Shown piece by piece: positions 6,025 through 13,206 of a stretch of DNA of 14,028 nt. This DNA is from Clostridia bacterium (GTDB lineage Bacteria > Bacillota_A > Clostridia > Christensenellales > Aristaeellaceae): NCBI GenBank assembly GCA_017530275.1, contig JAFXMP010000106.1, positions 1 through 14,028 of the forward strand, written 5' to 3'. A program made the position numbers and the translations under genes. Numbering within the stretch: the first letter of the stretch is position 1; each line of letters opens with the position of its first letter. Below the pieces are notes generated by a model. It did not search any database and was not told the DNA's origin. It was given only the letters and a program-made list of their open reading frames with translations.

Positions 6025-6864
6025 ATGATCGACATCCGAGAGCTGACCTTTACCTATCAAGGCGAAAGCAAACCCGCCCTGCGGGAAATTTCCCTTTCCG
6101 TGCCCGACGGCGCTTTCGTGGGCGTCATCGGCCCGGCGGGGGCCGGGAAAACCACTTTGGCCCGTGTCATCAGCGGCGTGATCCCCCATCACTACAACGG
6201 GGATTACTATGGCAGCGTGAAGGTGGACGGCCTGGACACGGTAGATACACCCCTCACCGACCTAAGCCGGCTGGTGGGCATGGTGTTTCAGGACGTGGAC
6301 AGCCAGATCATATCTTCCGTAGTGGAAGACGAGCTTCTCTACGGTTTGGAAAACTTCGGCGTGCCCCACGCGGAAATTCCCGCCCGGATGGATTTCGCGT
6401 TGGAAAAGGTGGGCATTGCGCACCTCAAGGACCGCAGCATCGCTTCCCTGTCTGGCGGGCAAAGGCAAAAAGCAGCCATCGCGTCGGTCGTCGCCCTGCG
6501 GCCCAAGGTGCTGGTGCTGGACGAACCCACGGGCGAATTGGACCCCATGAGCAGCCGCCAGGTCTTTTCCCTGCTGAAATCCCTGAACCAGGAATACGGG
6601 ATCACGGTGGTGATCGTGGAGCAAAAAATCATGCTGCTGTGCGAATTTGCCGATTATTTAGCCGTACTGGACCAGGGCCTGATCGTCCGCCAGGGAAAGA
6701 CGCGGGACGTGCTGGCCCGGGCAGACGAATTGGAGGCGCTGGGCGTCAACTGCCCCCGGGTCACGCTTTTATCCCGGCTGCTTTCTGAAAGGACCGGCAA
6801 AACGCTGCCGGTGAGCGTGAATCTGGACGAAGCGGAAAAAATGGTAAGGGGGCTGCTGCTGTGA
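6025..6864 (+). CDS. ecfA1: ECF transporter ATP-binding protein, first of pair
   Basis: A cytoplasmic ATPase that powers the ECF importer as a dimer with the next gene product. Motifs: Walker A GPAGAGKT (36-43), Q-loop Gln89, ABC signature LSGGQRQ (142-148), Walker B VLVLDE (162-167). At the switch (H-loop) position the sequence is VVIVEQK with Gln200 instead of the usual His, so one of the two composite ATP sites may be impaired. The length of 279 residues is normal. The start at 6025 is supported by AAAGGAG with a 9-nt spacer. The gene overlaps the next by 4 nt (GTGA), a sign of translational coupling. Confidence 0.92.
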   Translation: MIDIRELTFTYQGESKPALREISLSVPDGAFVGVIGPAGAGKTTLARVISGVIPHHYNGDYYGSVKVDGLDTVDTPLTDLSRLVGMVFQDVDSQIISSVVEDELLYGLENFGVPHAEIPARMDFALEKVGIAHLKDRSIASLSGGQRQKAAIASVVALRPKVLVLDEPTGELDPMSSRQVFSLLKSLNQEYGITVVIVEQKIMLLCEFADYLAVLDQGLIVRQGKTRDVLARADELEALGVNCPRVTLLSRLLSERTGKTLPVSVNLDEAEKMVRGLLL

Positions 6865-7679
6865 TCGAATTGGATCATGTAGGCTTTGCCTACCCCGCCC
6901 AGGGGGCAACGGTGCGGGACCTATCCTTCCGCATCGAAAAAGGCGAGTTCGTTGCCATTTTAGGCGCCAACGGCGCTGGCAAAACCACCACCCTAAAGCT
7001 CATTGACGGCCTGATCAAGCCCACGGAGGGCCGTGTGCTGATCGACGGTAAGGACACCAGGGAAACCCGGGTCAGCCAGCGCGCCCGGCAGGTGGGATTC
7101 CTTTTTCAGAACCCGGACCGGCAGATCTGCCAGAACACCGTGCGGGAAGAAATCCTTTTCGGCCTCCGGGCCACGCGGGGAAACGAGAGCGAAGACGCGC
7201 TGAAACAGCGGGCGCAGGAAGTGCTGGCCGATTTCAGTTTTACCGGAGAGGAAGAACCCTTCTCCTTAAGCCGCGGCCAGCGCCAGCGGGTAGCCCTGGC
7301 TTCCATCTTAGCGGTGGAACCAGATATTCTGATCCTGGACGAGCCCACCACGGGCCTGGACTACCGGGAATGCTGCCATATCATGGACCGCATCGCGAAA
7401 ATGAACCAGGAAAAGGGCGTGACCGTAGTGATGGTGTGCCACGATATGGAAGTGGTGCTGGATTACGCCAGCCGCGCCCTGGTGATGACGGTGGGTCGGC
7501 TCGCAGCCGACGGGCCGGTACGGGAAATCTTTCGGAATGCGGAGCTTGCGGAAGACGCCGCCCTTTTGCCGCCCCAGATCATCGGTTTGGCCCTGCGGCT
7601 GGGCAAAGGCTTTGAAAACGCCGATTCACCCCAGGCCATGGCGGAAGCCGTGATGCAACAGAGGAGGGCGCGTGCATGA
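6861..7679 (+). CDS. ecfA2: ECF transporter ATP-binding protein, second of pair
   Basis: Partner ATPase of the preceding gene. It has Walker A GANGAGKT (35-42), Q-loop Gln83 in LFQNPD, signature LSRGQRQ (136-142), Walker B ILILDE (156-161) and an intact H-loop His194 in MVCHDME, so this subunit keeps the switch histidine that its partner lacks. The 272-residue length fits the family. It starts at GTG 6861, overlapping the previous stop, and ends in an ATGA overlap with the T component gene, so the three genes are translationally coupled. Confidence 0.93.
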   Translation: MIELDHVGFAYPAQGATVRDLSFRIEKGEFVAILGANGAGKTTTLKLIDGLIKPTEGRVLIDGKDTRETRVSQRARQVGFLFQNPDRQICQNTVREEILFGLRATRGNESEDALKQRAQEVLADFSFTGEEEPFSLSRGQRQRVALASILAVEPDILILDEPTTGLDYRECCHIMDRIAKMNQEKGVTVVMVCHDMEVVLDYASRALVMTVGRLAADGPVREIFRNAELAEDAALLPPQIIGLALRLGKGFENADSPQAMAEAVMQQRRARA

Positions 7680-8422
7680 GAGATTTGTTTCAGTACGTGC
7701 CGGGTTCCTCTCTGATCCACCGGCTGAACCCCATCACCAAGCTGCTGCTCACCATCGTGATCTGCGCCGCGGCGTTCATCACGGACAGCCTGGTTTTCCT
7801 GCTGGTTTTGCTTTTGCTGGACCTGGCCATCGGTTTTATCGCCGGAGTGCCCGGAAAAACCATCAGTATCCTCAAGAGCCTGCTGAAAATCGCGGCGTTC
7901 CTGTTCGTATTGCAGGCGCTGCTCACCCGCCGGGGAACGCCTGTTTTCTGGATCATTACCGATGAAGGGCTGCTGACGGCGGGCAAGGTGGTGCTGCGGC
8001 TGATGGTGGTATGCATGCCCCTGGCCCTGGTGCTGGCGGTAACAAAGATCAGCGATTTAGCCAACGCCCTGGTGCAGGTGCTTCACGTACCCTACAAATA
8101 CGCCTTCACCCTCACCACCGCCATCCGCTTTATTCCCCAGTTTTTGGAGGAAATGGGCGATATCATGGAGGCGCAGACCGCCCGGGGCGTGGAATTTGAC
8201 AGCGCCAAGGGCCTGAAGAAGCTGGGCATGATGCTGCCCCTATGCGCGCCGCTGCTGATTTCCTCCGTCCGCCGGTCCGATCAGACCGCCGTTGCTGCCG
8301 AGGTGCGGGGCTTCCACCTGCGCAGCGCCGCGTCCGGATATAAAAAGTATCCTTTCTTGCTGATCGATATTCTGGCCTTTCTGGTTTGCTGCGCGCTACT
8401 GGCGGCTGCAATCCTTTTGTAG
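7676..8422 (+). CDS. ecfT: ECF transporter T component (EcfT)
   Basis: The transmembrane coupling protein that links the S component to the ATPase pair. It has 248 residues, with an N-terminal LNPITKLLLT segment typical of the family and hydrophobic segments near 22-34, 38-57, 69-84, 105-123 and 225-248. The cytoplasmic coupling region carries the two short Arg motifs, ARG at 169-171 (QTARGVEF) and VRG at 210-212 (AEVRGFH), that sit on the ATPases. The ATG overlaps the stop of the preceding ATPase gene (ATGA). With the S component, all four subunits of one importer are encoded together, the arrangement called a group I or dedicated ECF transporter. Confidence 0.94.
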   Translation: MRDLFQYVPGSSLIHRLNPITKLLLTIVICAAAFITDSLVFLLVLLLLDLAIGFIAGVPGKTISILKSLLKIAAFLFVLQALLTRRGTPVFWIITDEGLLTAGKVVLRLMVVCMPLALVLAVTKISDLANALVQVLHVPYKYAFTLTTAIRFIPQFLEEMGDIMEAQTARGVEFDSAKGLKKLGMMLPLCAPLLISSVRRSDQTAVAAEVRGFHLRSAASGYKKYPFLLIDILAFLVCCALLAAAILL

Positions 8423-8443
8423 GCCTGCCTGTTCATTTGAAGT

Positions 8444-8591
8444 ACACTTTAAGCTCGTGTGGAGTTTGGAGGGTGGAGGGTGGAGTTTTGAATTGTCTGT
8501 CACTTTTGAATAGTAGCTTGCAGGATAAACTGCGAATCACTATATATAACTCCACCCTCCACTCTCCACCCTCCAAGCTCACTAAAAGTGT
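8444..8591 (+). repeat. Purine-rich inverted-repeat element B
   Basis: A 148-bp element between ecfT and iorA. The outer ends ACACTTT (8444-8450) and AAAGTGT (8585-8591) are complementary. The inner arms are GGAGGGTGGAGGGTGG-type repeats on the left (8466-8487) and their complement on the right (8548-8575), with a perfect 14-bp stem (8474-8487 with 8548-8561) around a 60-nt AT-richer loop. No gene is present in this 223-nt gap. It resembles a MITE-like element; no transposase is nearby. Confidence 0.6.
8518..8546 (+). promoter_or_regulatory. Possible weak promoter before iorA
   Basis: Inside the loop of inverted-repeat element B, TTGCAG (8518-8523) is followed after 17 nt by TATATA (8541-8546). 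Matches to consensus are only partial, so iorA may instead be transcribed from the T-box promoter. Confidence 0.25.
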
Positions 8592-8645
8592 CCTTTTAGA
8601 ACCAACCGTATCTATAACACACACTTTCCGAAGGGGGGAAATCAA

Positions 8646-10457
8646 TTGCATTGTGAATTCCTGATGGGCAACGAGGCCATCGCCATGGGGGCCATCGCCG
8701 CCGGGGTGAACGTGGTGTGCGGCTATCCCGGCACACCCAGCACCGAAGTGCTGGAAACGGTGGCGAAGCGCCGGCCCGAGGGCACGTATGTGGAATGGTC
8801 GGTGAACGAAAAAACGGCCATGGAAATCGCCGGGGGCGCGGCCTATTCCGGGGCCCGGGCCCTGGTGACCATGAAGCAGATGGGCCTGAACGTGGCTTCT
8901 GATCCCTTCATGTGCTTAAGCTATATCGGTGTGAAGGGCGGTCTGGTGGTACTGGTGGCGGACGATCCCGGCCCCATTTCCTCCCAGACCGAGCAGGACA
9001 CCCGCACTTTCGCCGCCTTCGCCAAGGCTCCGGTGTTCGATCCCTCGTCCGCCCAGGAAGCCTACGATATGATCCAGGCGGCTTTCGATTTTTCCGAAAA
9101 GTACCAGACGCCGGTGATCCTGCGGCCCACCACGCGGGTGAGCCACGGCTACGCTTCCATCCAGGTGAAGGACCCGGATGAATATTATCAAAACATTCCC
9201 GAAGGGTTTGTGAAGGATACAAGCCGCTGGGTGATCTTCCCCCGGCTCAGCTACCAGAATCACCTGAAAATCGAAAAGCGCAACGCGGAACTGCAAAGCG
9301 TGCTGTCGGAAAGCATCTTCAATACCATCCTGCCCGGCAGTGCAGACTGCAAAAAGGGGATCACCGCTTCCGGCATCAGCTTTACTTACGCCATGGAGGC
9401 CCGGCGGCAGTTGGGCGATATGCCCCTGTTCAAGTTAGGCGTGCCCTTCCCGTTCCCGGAGGAAGCCGCCGTCAAGTTCCTGACCGGCTTGGATGAAGTG
9501 CTTTGTCTGGAAGAATTAGATCCGGTGATCGAACGGAACCTGATTTATGTCTGCGGCAAGTACGGCCTGAAAACCAAAATTTGGGGCAAACAGACCGGCC
9601 ACATGCCCGCCGCTGGGGAAAACACCCGGGACGGGGTACTGGCGGCTATAGCGGCGTTCCTGGGCATCGATCTGCCCAAACAGGCCACGCTGGAGCTGCC
9701 TCCCCTGCCGGTGCGCCCGCCGGTGCTGTGCGCGGGCTGCCCTCACCGGGCCAGCTTCTACGCGGTCAAGCAGGCCATGAAGGGCCAAAAAACCATTTTC
9801 TGCGGCGACATCGGCTGCTACACCTTGGGCAACGCCCAGCCGCTCGATATGGTGGACACCTGCCTGTGCATGGGCGCGGGCCTGGGCATCGCCCAGGCGG
9901 TGAACCATCTGGACAATGAAACGAAGTGCTTCGCTTTCGTGGGCGATTCCACCTTCTTTGCTTCCGCCGTTCCCGGCGTGGTGAACGCGGTATACAATCA
10001 AGCCCAGTTCACCCTGATCGTGCTGGATAATTCCACCACCGCCATGACCGGCCACCAGCCCCACCCCGGCACGGGCAAAACCATGATGGGCGAGGTTGTC
10101 GCCAAGGTCAGCATCGAAAATGTACTGCGGGGCGTTGGCGTGGAACACGTGGAAACCGTGGACCCTCTGAACCACGCCCTGGCTGTGGAAACGGTGAAGC
10201 GGCTGGCCGATCTTCCCGGCGTGAAAGCCGTGATCTTCAAATCCCCCTGCGTGGTGCTGGCAAAGCCCCAGGGCCGGGTCACCATCGATCCCGAAACATG
10301 TATCGGGTGCAAAAAGTGCATCCGGGAAATCGGCTGCCCCGCCCTGACGCTGAAGGACGGCAAAGCGGCGGCCGATCCCGCCCAGTGCACCGGCTGCGGC
10401 CTGTGCGCCCAGCTGTGCCCGGTAAAGGCTATCCGGGGAGGTGAAAACCATGCGTAA
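8646..10457 (+). CDS. iorA: Indolepyruvate:ferredoxin oxidoreductase, alpha subunit
   Basis: With IorB it interconverts aryl pyruvates (indole-, phenyl- and hydroxyphenylpyruvate) plus CoA and aryl acetyl-CoA plus CO2, using ferredoxin. It has 603 residues. The N-terminal pyrimidine-binding part contains GYPGTPSTE (about 26-34) and the conserved glutamate region VEWSVNEKTAMEIAGGAA. The TPP-pyrophosphate site runs from GDS (433) to LDN (460-462). The C-terminal ferredoxin domain has two cysteine sets, Cys552/555/558/564 and Cys581/584/587/591, for two [4Fe-4S] clusters. The start is read as TTG at 8646, 7 nt after a GGGGGG Shine-Dalgarno run; the next ATG (8664) would be too far from it. It follows ecfT by 223 nt and overlaps iorB by 8 nt. 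Confidence 0.96.
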   Translation: MHCEFLMGNEAIAMGAIAAGVNVVCGYPGTPSTEVLETVAKRRPEGTYVEWSVNEKTAMEIAGGAAYSGARALVTMKQMGLNVASDPFMCLSYIGVKGGLVVLVADDPGPISSQTEQDTRTFAAFAKAPVFDPSSAQEAYDMIQAAFDFSEKYQTPVILRPTTRVSHGYASIQVKDPDEYYQNIPEGFVKDTSRWVIFPRLSYQNHLKIEKRNAELQSVLSESIFNTILPGSADCKKGITASGISFTYAMEARRQLGDMPLFKLGVPFPFPEEAAVKFLTGLDEVLCLEELDPVIERNLIYVCGKYGLKTKIWGKQTGHMPAAGENTRDGVLAAIAAFLGIDLPKQATLELPPLPVRPPVLCAGCPHRASFYAVKQAMKGQKTIFCGDIGCYTLGNAQPLDMVDTCLCMGAGLGIAQAVNHLDNETKCFAFVGDSTFFASAVPGVVNAVYNQAQFTLIVLDNSTTAMTGHQPHPGTGKTMMGEVVAKVSIENVLRGVGVEHVETVDPLNHALAVETVKRLADLPGVKAVIFKSPCVVLAKPQGRVTIDPETCIGCKKCIREIGCPALTLKDGKAAADPAQCTGCGLCAQLCPVKAIRGGENHA

Positions 10458-11031
10458 AAATATCGTGCTGTGCGGCGTGGGCGGTCAGGGCACCGTGCTG
10501 GCCTCCCGGCTGATTTCCGCCGCCGCTATGGCAAAGGGCATCCCGGTCATGAGCGCCGAAACCATCGGTATGGCCCAGCGGGGCGGCAGCGTGTTCAGCC
10601 ACCTGCGCTTGGGCGAGGACGTGTATTCCCCCATGATCGCCCGAGGCGAAGCGGATTTGATCTTAGCCTTTGAACCCGGCGAGGCAGTGCGGATGCTGCC
10701 CTACCTCAAAGAGGGCGGCCAGGTGGTGGTTTCCTCCCGGCCCGTGATGCCGGTGACTACGACCCTGAGCGGCGCTTCCTATGCAGCGGAGGATATGATT
10801 TCCTTCCTTCAAACCCATGTGAAGAACCTCATGGTGGTGGACGCTGAAAAAGCGCTCCAGGACGTGGGCTCTCCCAAGGTACTGAACCTGATCCTTTTAG
10901 GCGCGGCTCTCCAAAGCGGGGCCCTGGGCCTGACGGAGGACGACATCAAAACCGCCATTTTGCAGAAAATCCCCGAAAAATTCCATGAGCTCAACTTCCG
11001 CGCCCTGGCTTGGGCCGGTCAGAATATGTAA
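10450..11031 (+). CDS. iorB: Indolepyruvate:ferredoxin oxidoreductase, beta subunit
   Basis: The small (gamma-domain type) subunit that completes the IOR enzyme. It has 193 residues, beginning MRKNIVLCGVGGQGTVLAS, with the GxGGQG motif at 9-14 and the family segment AETIGMAQRGGSVFSHLRLG. Both are typical of IorB and 2-oxoacid oxidoreductase gamma chains. The ATG at 10450 is preferred over GTG at 10441 because the latter forms part of the Shine-Dalgarno sequence GGGGAGGTG; the ATG then has a normal 8-nt spacer. The gene overlaps the end of iorA by 8 nt, so the subunits are coupled in translation. Confidence 0.95.
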   Translation: MRKNIVLCGVGGQGTVLASRLISAAAMAKGIPVMSAETIGMAQRGGSVFSHLRLGEDVYSPMIARGEADLILAFEPGEAVRMLPYLKEGGQVVVSSRPVMPVTTTLSGASYAAEDMISFLQTHVKNLMVVDAEKALQDVGSPKVLNLILLGAALQSGALGLTEDDIKTAILQKIPEKFHELNFRALAWAGQNM

Positions 11032-11064
11032 TCATCCAAAAAATAGAGAAAGAAGGCACAGAGC

Positions 11065-12300
11065 ATGCAGATTTCAAAGGAACAACTGGCCCATGTAAAC
11101 CACCAGATCAAGGCGCTGGAATCCGCGGGAAGTTTCTACGGCAAGAAGCTGGCCGAGGCGGGCATCCACAGCGTCAGCAGCCCCGAGGAATTTGAACAGC
11201 TTCCCTTCTCCGAAAAGAGCGACCTGCGGGACGCCTATCCCCTGGGCCTGATGACCGCCCCGGAAAAGGACATCGTGCGCATCCATTCTTCCTCCGGCAC
11301 CACCGGCCTGCCGGTGATCATCCCCTACACCGCCAAGGACGTGGAGGACTGGGCCATCATGTTCGCCCGGTGCTACGAATACGCGGGCATCACGAAAATG
11401 GACCGCATCCAGATCACGCCCGGCTACGGCCTGTGGACCGCTGGCATCGGCTTTCAGAACGGCGCGGAAAAATTGGGCGCCATGGTCATTCCCATGGGCC
11501 CCGGCAATACCGAAAAGCAGTTGAAAATGATGCAGGACATGGGCTCCACGGTGCTCTGCTCCACTTCCTCCTACGCCCTGCTTTTGACGGAAGAAATCGA
11601 AAAACGGGGTCTCAAAGACAAGATCAAGCTCAAGAAGGGCGTGATCGGCTCCGAACGCTGGAGCGACAAAATGCGCCAGCGCATTTCCGAGGGCCTGGGC
11701 ATCGAGCTTTATGATATTTACGGCCTGACCGAAATCTACGGTCCCGGCATCGGCATTAACTGCAAATACAACACCGGCATGCACTATTGGGACGATTACC
11801 TCTACATTGAAATCATCGATCCCAAGACCCTGAAACCCGTACCCGACGGAGAAATGGGTGAGATCGTGATCACCACCCTGGTCAAGGAAGGCGCGCCCCT
11901 CATCCGCTACCGCACCCACGACCTTTCCCGCATCATCCCCGGCGAATGCCCCTGCGGAAGCAAGTATCCAAGGCTTGACACCATTATGGGCCGCACCGAC
12001 GATATGATGAAGATCAAAGGCGTGAACGTGTTCCCCAGCCAGATCGAAGAAATCCTCAAGGGCTTCCCCGAAGTGGGCAGCGAATACCAGATCCGCATTT
12101 CCCACCTGGACGGCAAGGACACCATGCGCATCTACGTGGAAACCAACGGGTCCGTGGATTTCCAGGACCTGTCGGAACGCATCGCCGCCAAGGTAAAATC
12201 CGTGATCGGCTTCACGCCCCTGGTCAAAGTGGTGGAAAACGGATTGCTGCCCCGCAGCGAAAAGAAAACCAAGCGCGTCATCGACGAACGGTACGATTGA
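11065..12300 (+). CDS. paaK: Phenylacetate-CoA ligase (aryl acetate-CoA ligase)
   Basis: An ANL-superfamily enzyme that joins phenylacetate, or a related aryl acetate such as indoleacetate, to CoA using ATP with release of AMP. It has 411 residues, slightly short for the family (about 430). Motifs: the ATP-binding loop SSSGTTGLP (75-83), YGLTE (219-223), the hinge region GRTDDMMKIKGVNVFP (from 309), and the C-terminal lysine-rich end RSEKKTKRV (397-405) that supplies the adenylation lysine. GAAGG precedes the ATG by 8 nt. It lies 33 nt after iorB, and PaaK next to iorAB is a known pairing in anaerobes. Together they link free aryl acetates with aryl pyruvates. Substrate preference cannot be read from the sequence. 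Confidence 0.94.
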   Translation: MQISKEQLAHVNHQIKALESAGSFYGKKLAEAGIHSVSSPEEFEQLPFSEKSDLRDAYPLGLMTAPEKDIVRIHSSSGTTGLPVIIPYTAKDVEDWAIMFARCYEYAGITKMDRIQITPGYGLWTAGIGFQNGAEKLGAMVIPMGPGNTEKQLKMMQDMGSTVLCSTSSYALLLTEEIEKRGLKDKIKLKKGVIGSERWSDKMRQRISEGLGIELYDIYGLTEIYGPGIGINCKYNTGMHYWDDYLYIEIIDPKTLKPVPDGEMGEIVITTLVKEGAPLIRYRTHDLSRIIPGECPCGSKYPRLDTIMGRTDDMMKIKGVNVFPSQIEEILKGFPEVGSEYQIRISHLDGKDTMRIYVETNGSVDFQDLSERIAAKVKSVIGFTPLVKVVENGLLPRSEKKTKRVIDERYD

Positions 12301-12312
12301 CCCAGCCCTGTC

Positions 12313-12355
12313 AGCGCCAGCCTCTCTATCAAGGCTGGCGTTTAATAACTTTTTA
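12313..12355 (+). terminator. Intrinsic terminator after paaK
   Basis: CGCCAGCC (12315-12322) pairs perfectly with GGCTGGCG (12333-12340) around a 10-nt loop. It is followed by TTTAATAACTTTTT, and lies 14 nt past the paaK stop. It closes the ECF/ior/paaK cluster. Confidence 0.85.
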
Positions 12356-12360
12356 CATAA

Positions 12361-12438
12361 CTGGGGGAAACCATTCTTTGGAGGCCAAAGAATGGTTTCC
12401 CCCAGCCCCCCTTCCAAGAAAGCCATAAAGAAGCTAAT
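12361..12438 (+). repeat. Palindromic repeat element, copy 2
   Basis: Bases 12361-12405 form a perfect 21-bp palindrome with a 3-nt loop (left arm CTGGGGGAAACCATTCTTTG plus G). The tail that follows, CCCCCCTTCCAAGAAAGC and ATAAAGAAGCTAAT, matches the tail of copy 1 (1844-1917, minus strand). Compared with copy 1, one A:T pair is added and two pairs change from G:C to A:T, with both arms changed together. It lies immediately downstream of the paaK terminator. Confidence 0.8.
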
Positions 12439-12471
12439 ACAGTACATCCTTACATTAAAGCCGATGGCCCA

Positions 12472-12498
12472 GCGTTTCTCGGCGCGGTTCTCCCCCAG
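12472..12498 (-). repeat. Possible deleted copy of the palindromic repeat
   Basis: Read on the minus strand, CTGGGGGAGAACCGC is followed directly by GCCGAGAAACGC. The first part resembles the left arm of copy 1 and the second its tail (CCGAGAAAGC), as if the second half of the palindrome had been lost. The match is short, so chance similarity is possible. Confidence 0.35.
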
Positions 12499-12536
12499 AA
12501 ATCCCTGAATGGCAACGGCGTTTTTTCATTGCCCGC

Positions 12537-12565
12537 TTGACGGATGAGCAGCGGTATCCTATACT
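12537..12565 (+). promoter_or_regulatory. Promoter of the nitroreductase gene
   Basis: TTGACG (12537-12542), a 17-nt spacer and TATACT (12560-12565) match the sigma-A consensus at 5 of 6 positions each. Transcription would start near 12572, leaving a short leader with GGAGG at 12584-12588. Confidence 0.7.
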
Positions 12566-12599
12566 GGCAGTACATGGAAGCATGGAGGCGAAAACATAC

Positions 12600-13142
12600 A
12601 TGGACATGTTGCAGTTGATTCAGCAGCGGCACAGCTATCGGGGAAAATACAGACCGGACCCTGTGCCCCGGGCGCATTTGACCGCCATCATGGAGGCGGG
12701 CCTTTCGGCTCCTTCGGGGTGCAACAAGCAAACAACCAGCCTGATTGCAGTGGATGACCCGGAAATATTGAAAGTCCTGCGGGCGGTGATTGATCCCCCG
12801 GTAGGTGAAACCGCCCCGGCAATGATCTGCGTGCTCACTCAGCGGATCAACGCCTATCGGGACCGGTGCTTCGCGGTGCAGGATTACGCCGCCGCCATTG
12901 AAAATATGCTGCTGGCCATCACCGCGCTGGGCTATCAAAGCTGCTGGTATGAAGGGCACATTACGGATACGGACCGGATCGGCGACAAAATGGCCCGGAT
13001 TTTAGGCGTGCCGGAAGGATATGAACTGGTTTGTTTCCTGCCCGTGGGGATCGGGGAGGAAGAACCGAAGGCTCCCCGCAAAAAGGCGTTTTCGGAACGG
13101 GCTTGGTTCAATGGTTTTCTCCAAAAGAACGCCGGAAAATGA
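12600..13142 (+). CDS. Nitroreductase-family flavoprotein
   Basis: A cytoplasmic FMN-dependent NAD(P)H oxidoreductase of the nitroreductase superfamily; the physiological substrate is unknown. The 180-residue product begins MDMLQLIQQRHSYRGKY, the usual RxSxRxY-like FMN-phosphate contact, followed by LSAPSGCNKQT (about 34-45), a typical APSxxNxQ flavin motif. Near the C-terminus, ITALGYQSCWYEGHIT and VPEGYELVCFLPVGIG match the family pattern. A longer frame opens with TTG at 12537, but that codon is part of the -35 box, so translation must begin further down. ATG 12600 with GGAGG 11 nt upstream is preferred; ATG 12582 is possible. It is a single-gene unit, separated from paaK by a terminator and repeats. 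Confidence 0.88.
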   Translation: MDMLQLIQQRHSYRGKYRPDPVPRAHLTAIMEAGLSAPSGCNKQTTSLIAVDDPEILKVLRAVIDPPVGETAPAMICVLTQRINAYRDRCFAVQDYAAAIENMLLAITALGYQSCWYEGHITDTDRIGDKMARILGVPEGYELVCFLPVGIGEEEPKAPRKKAFSERAWFNGFLQKNAGK

Positions 13143-13143
13143 A

Positions 13144-13172
13144 TTGCGTTTTTCCCTAAACGGTTTTATAAT
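13144..13172 (+). promoter_or_regulatory. Promoter of the fucosidase-like gene
   Basis: TTGCGT (13144-13149), 17 nt, then a perfect TATAAT (13167-13172), starting right after the nitroreductase stop codon. The -35 box is weak. Predicted start near 13179, about 28 nt before the ATG. Confidence 0.6.
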
Positions 13173-13206
13173 GGAAGCAACGATCAAAACAAGCGGAGGA
13201 AACGTT

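Noticed and set aside
9516..10451. A 311-codon open frame on the minus strand opposite iorA
   Set aside because: Its composition is that of an antisense shadow (Gly/His/Ala/Val rich) and iorA motifs on the plus strand are continuous through the same bases.
11074..12447. A 457-codon open frame on the minus strand opposite paaK
   Set aside because: It mirrors the codon pattern of paaK, whose motifs are complete, has no recognisable domain and runs through the terminator and repeat. It is a GC-rich antisense shadow.
12537..12599. TTG start of the nitroreductase frame
   Set aside because: The TTG is the first half of a promoter -35 box whose -10 box lies inside the same extension, so the mRNA starts after it.
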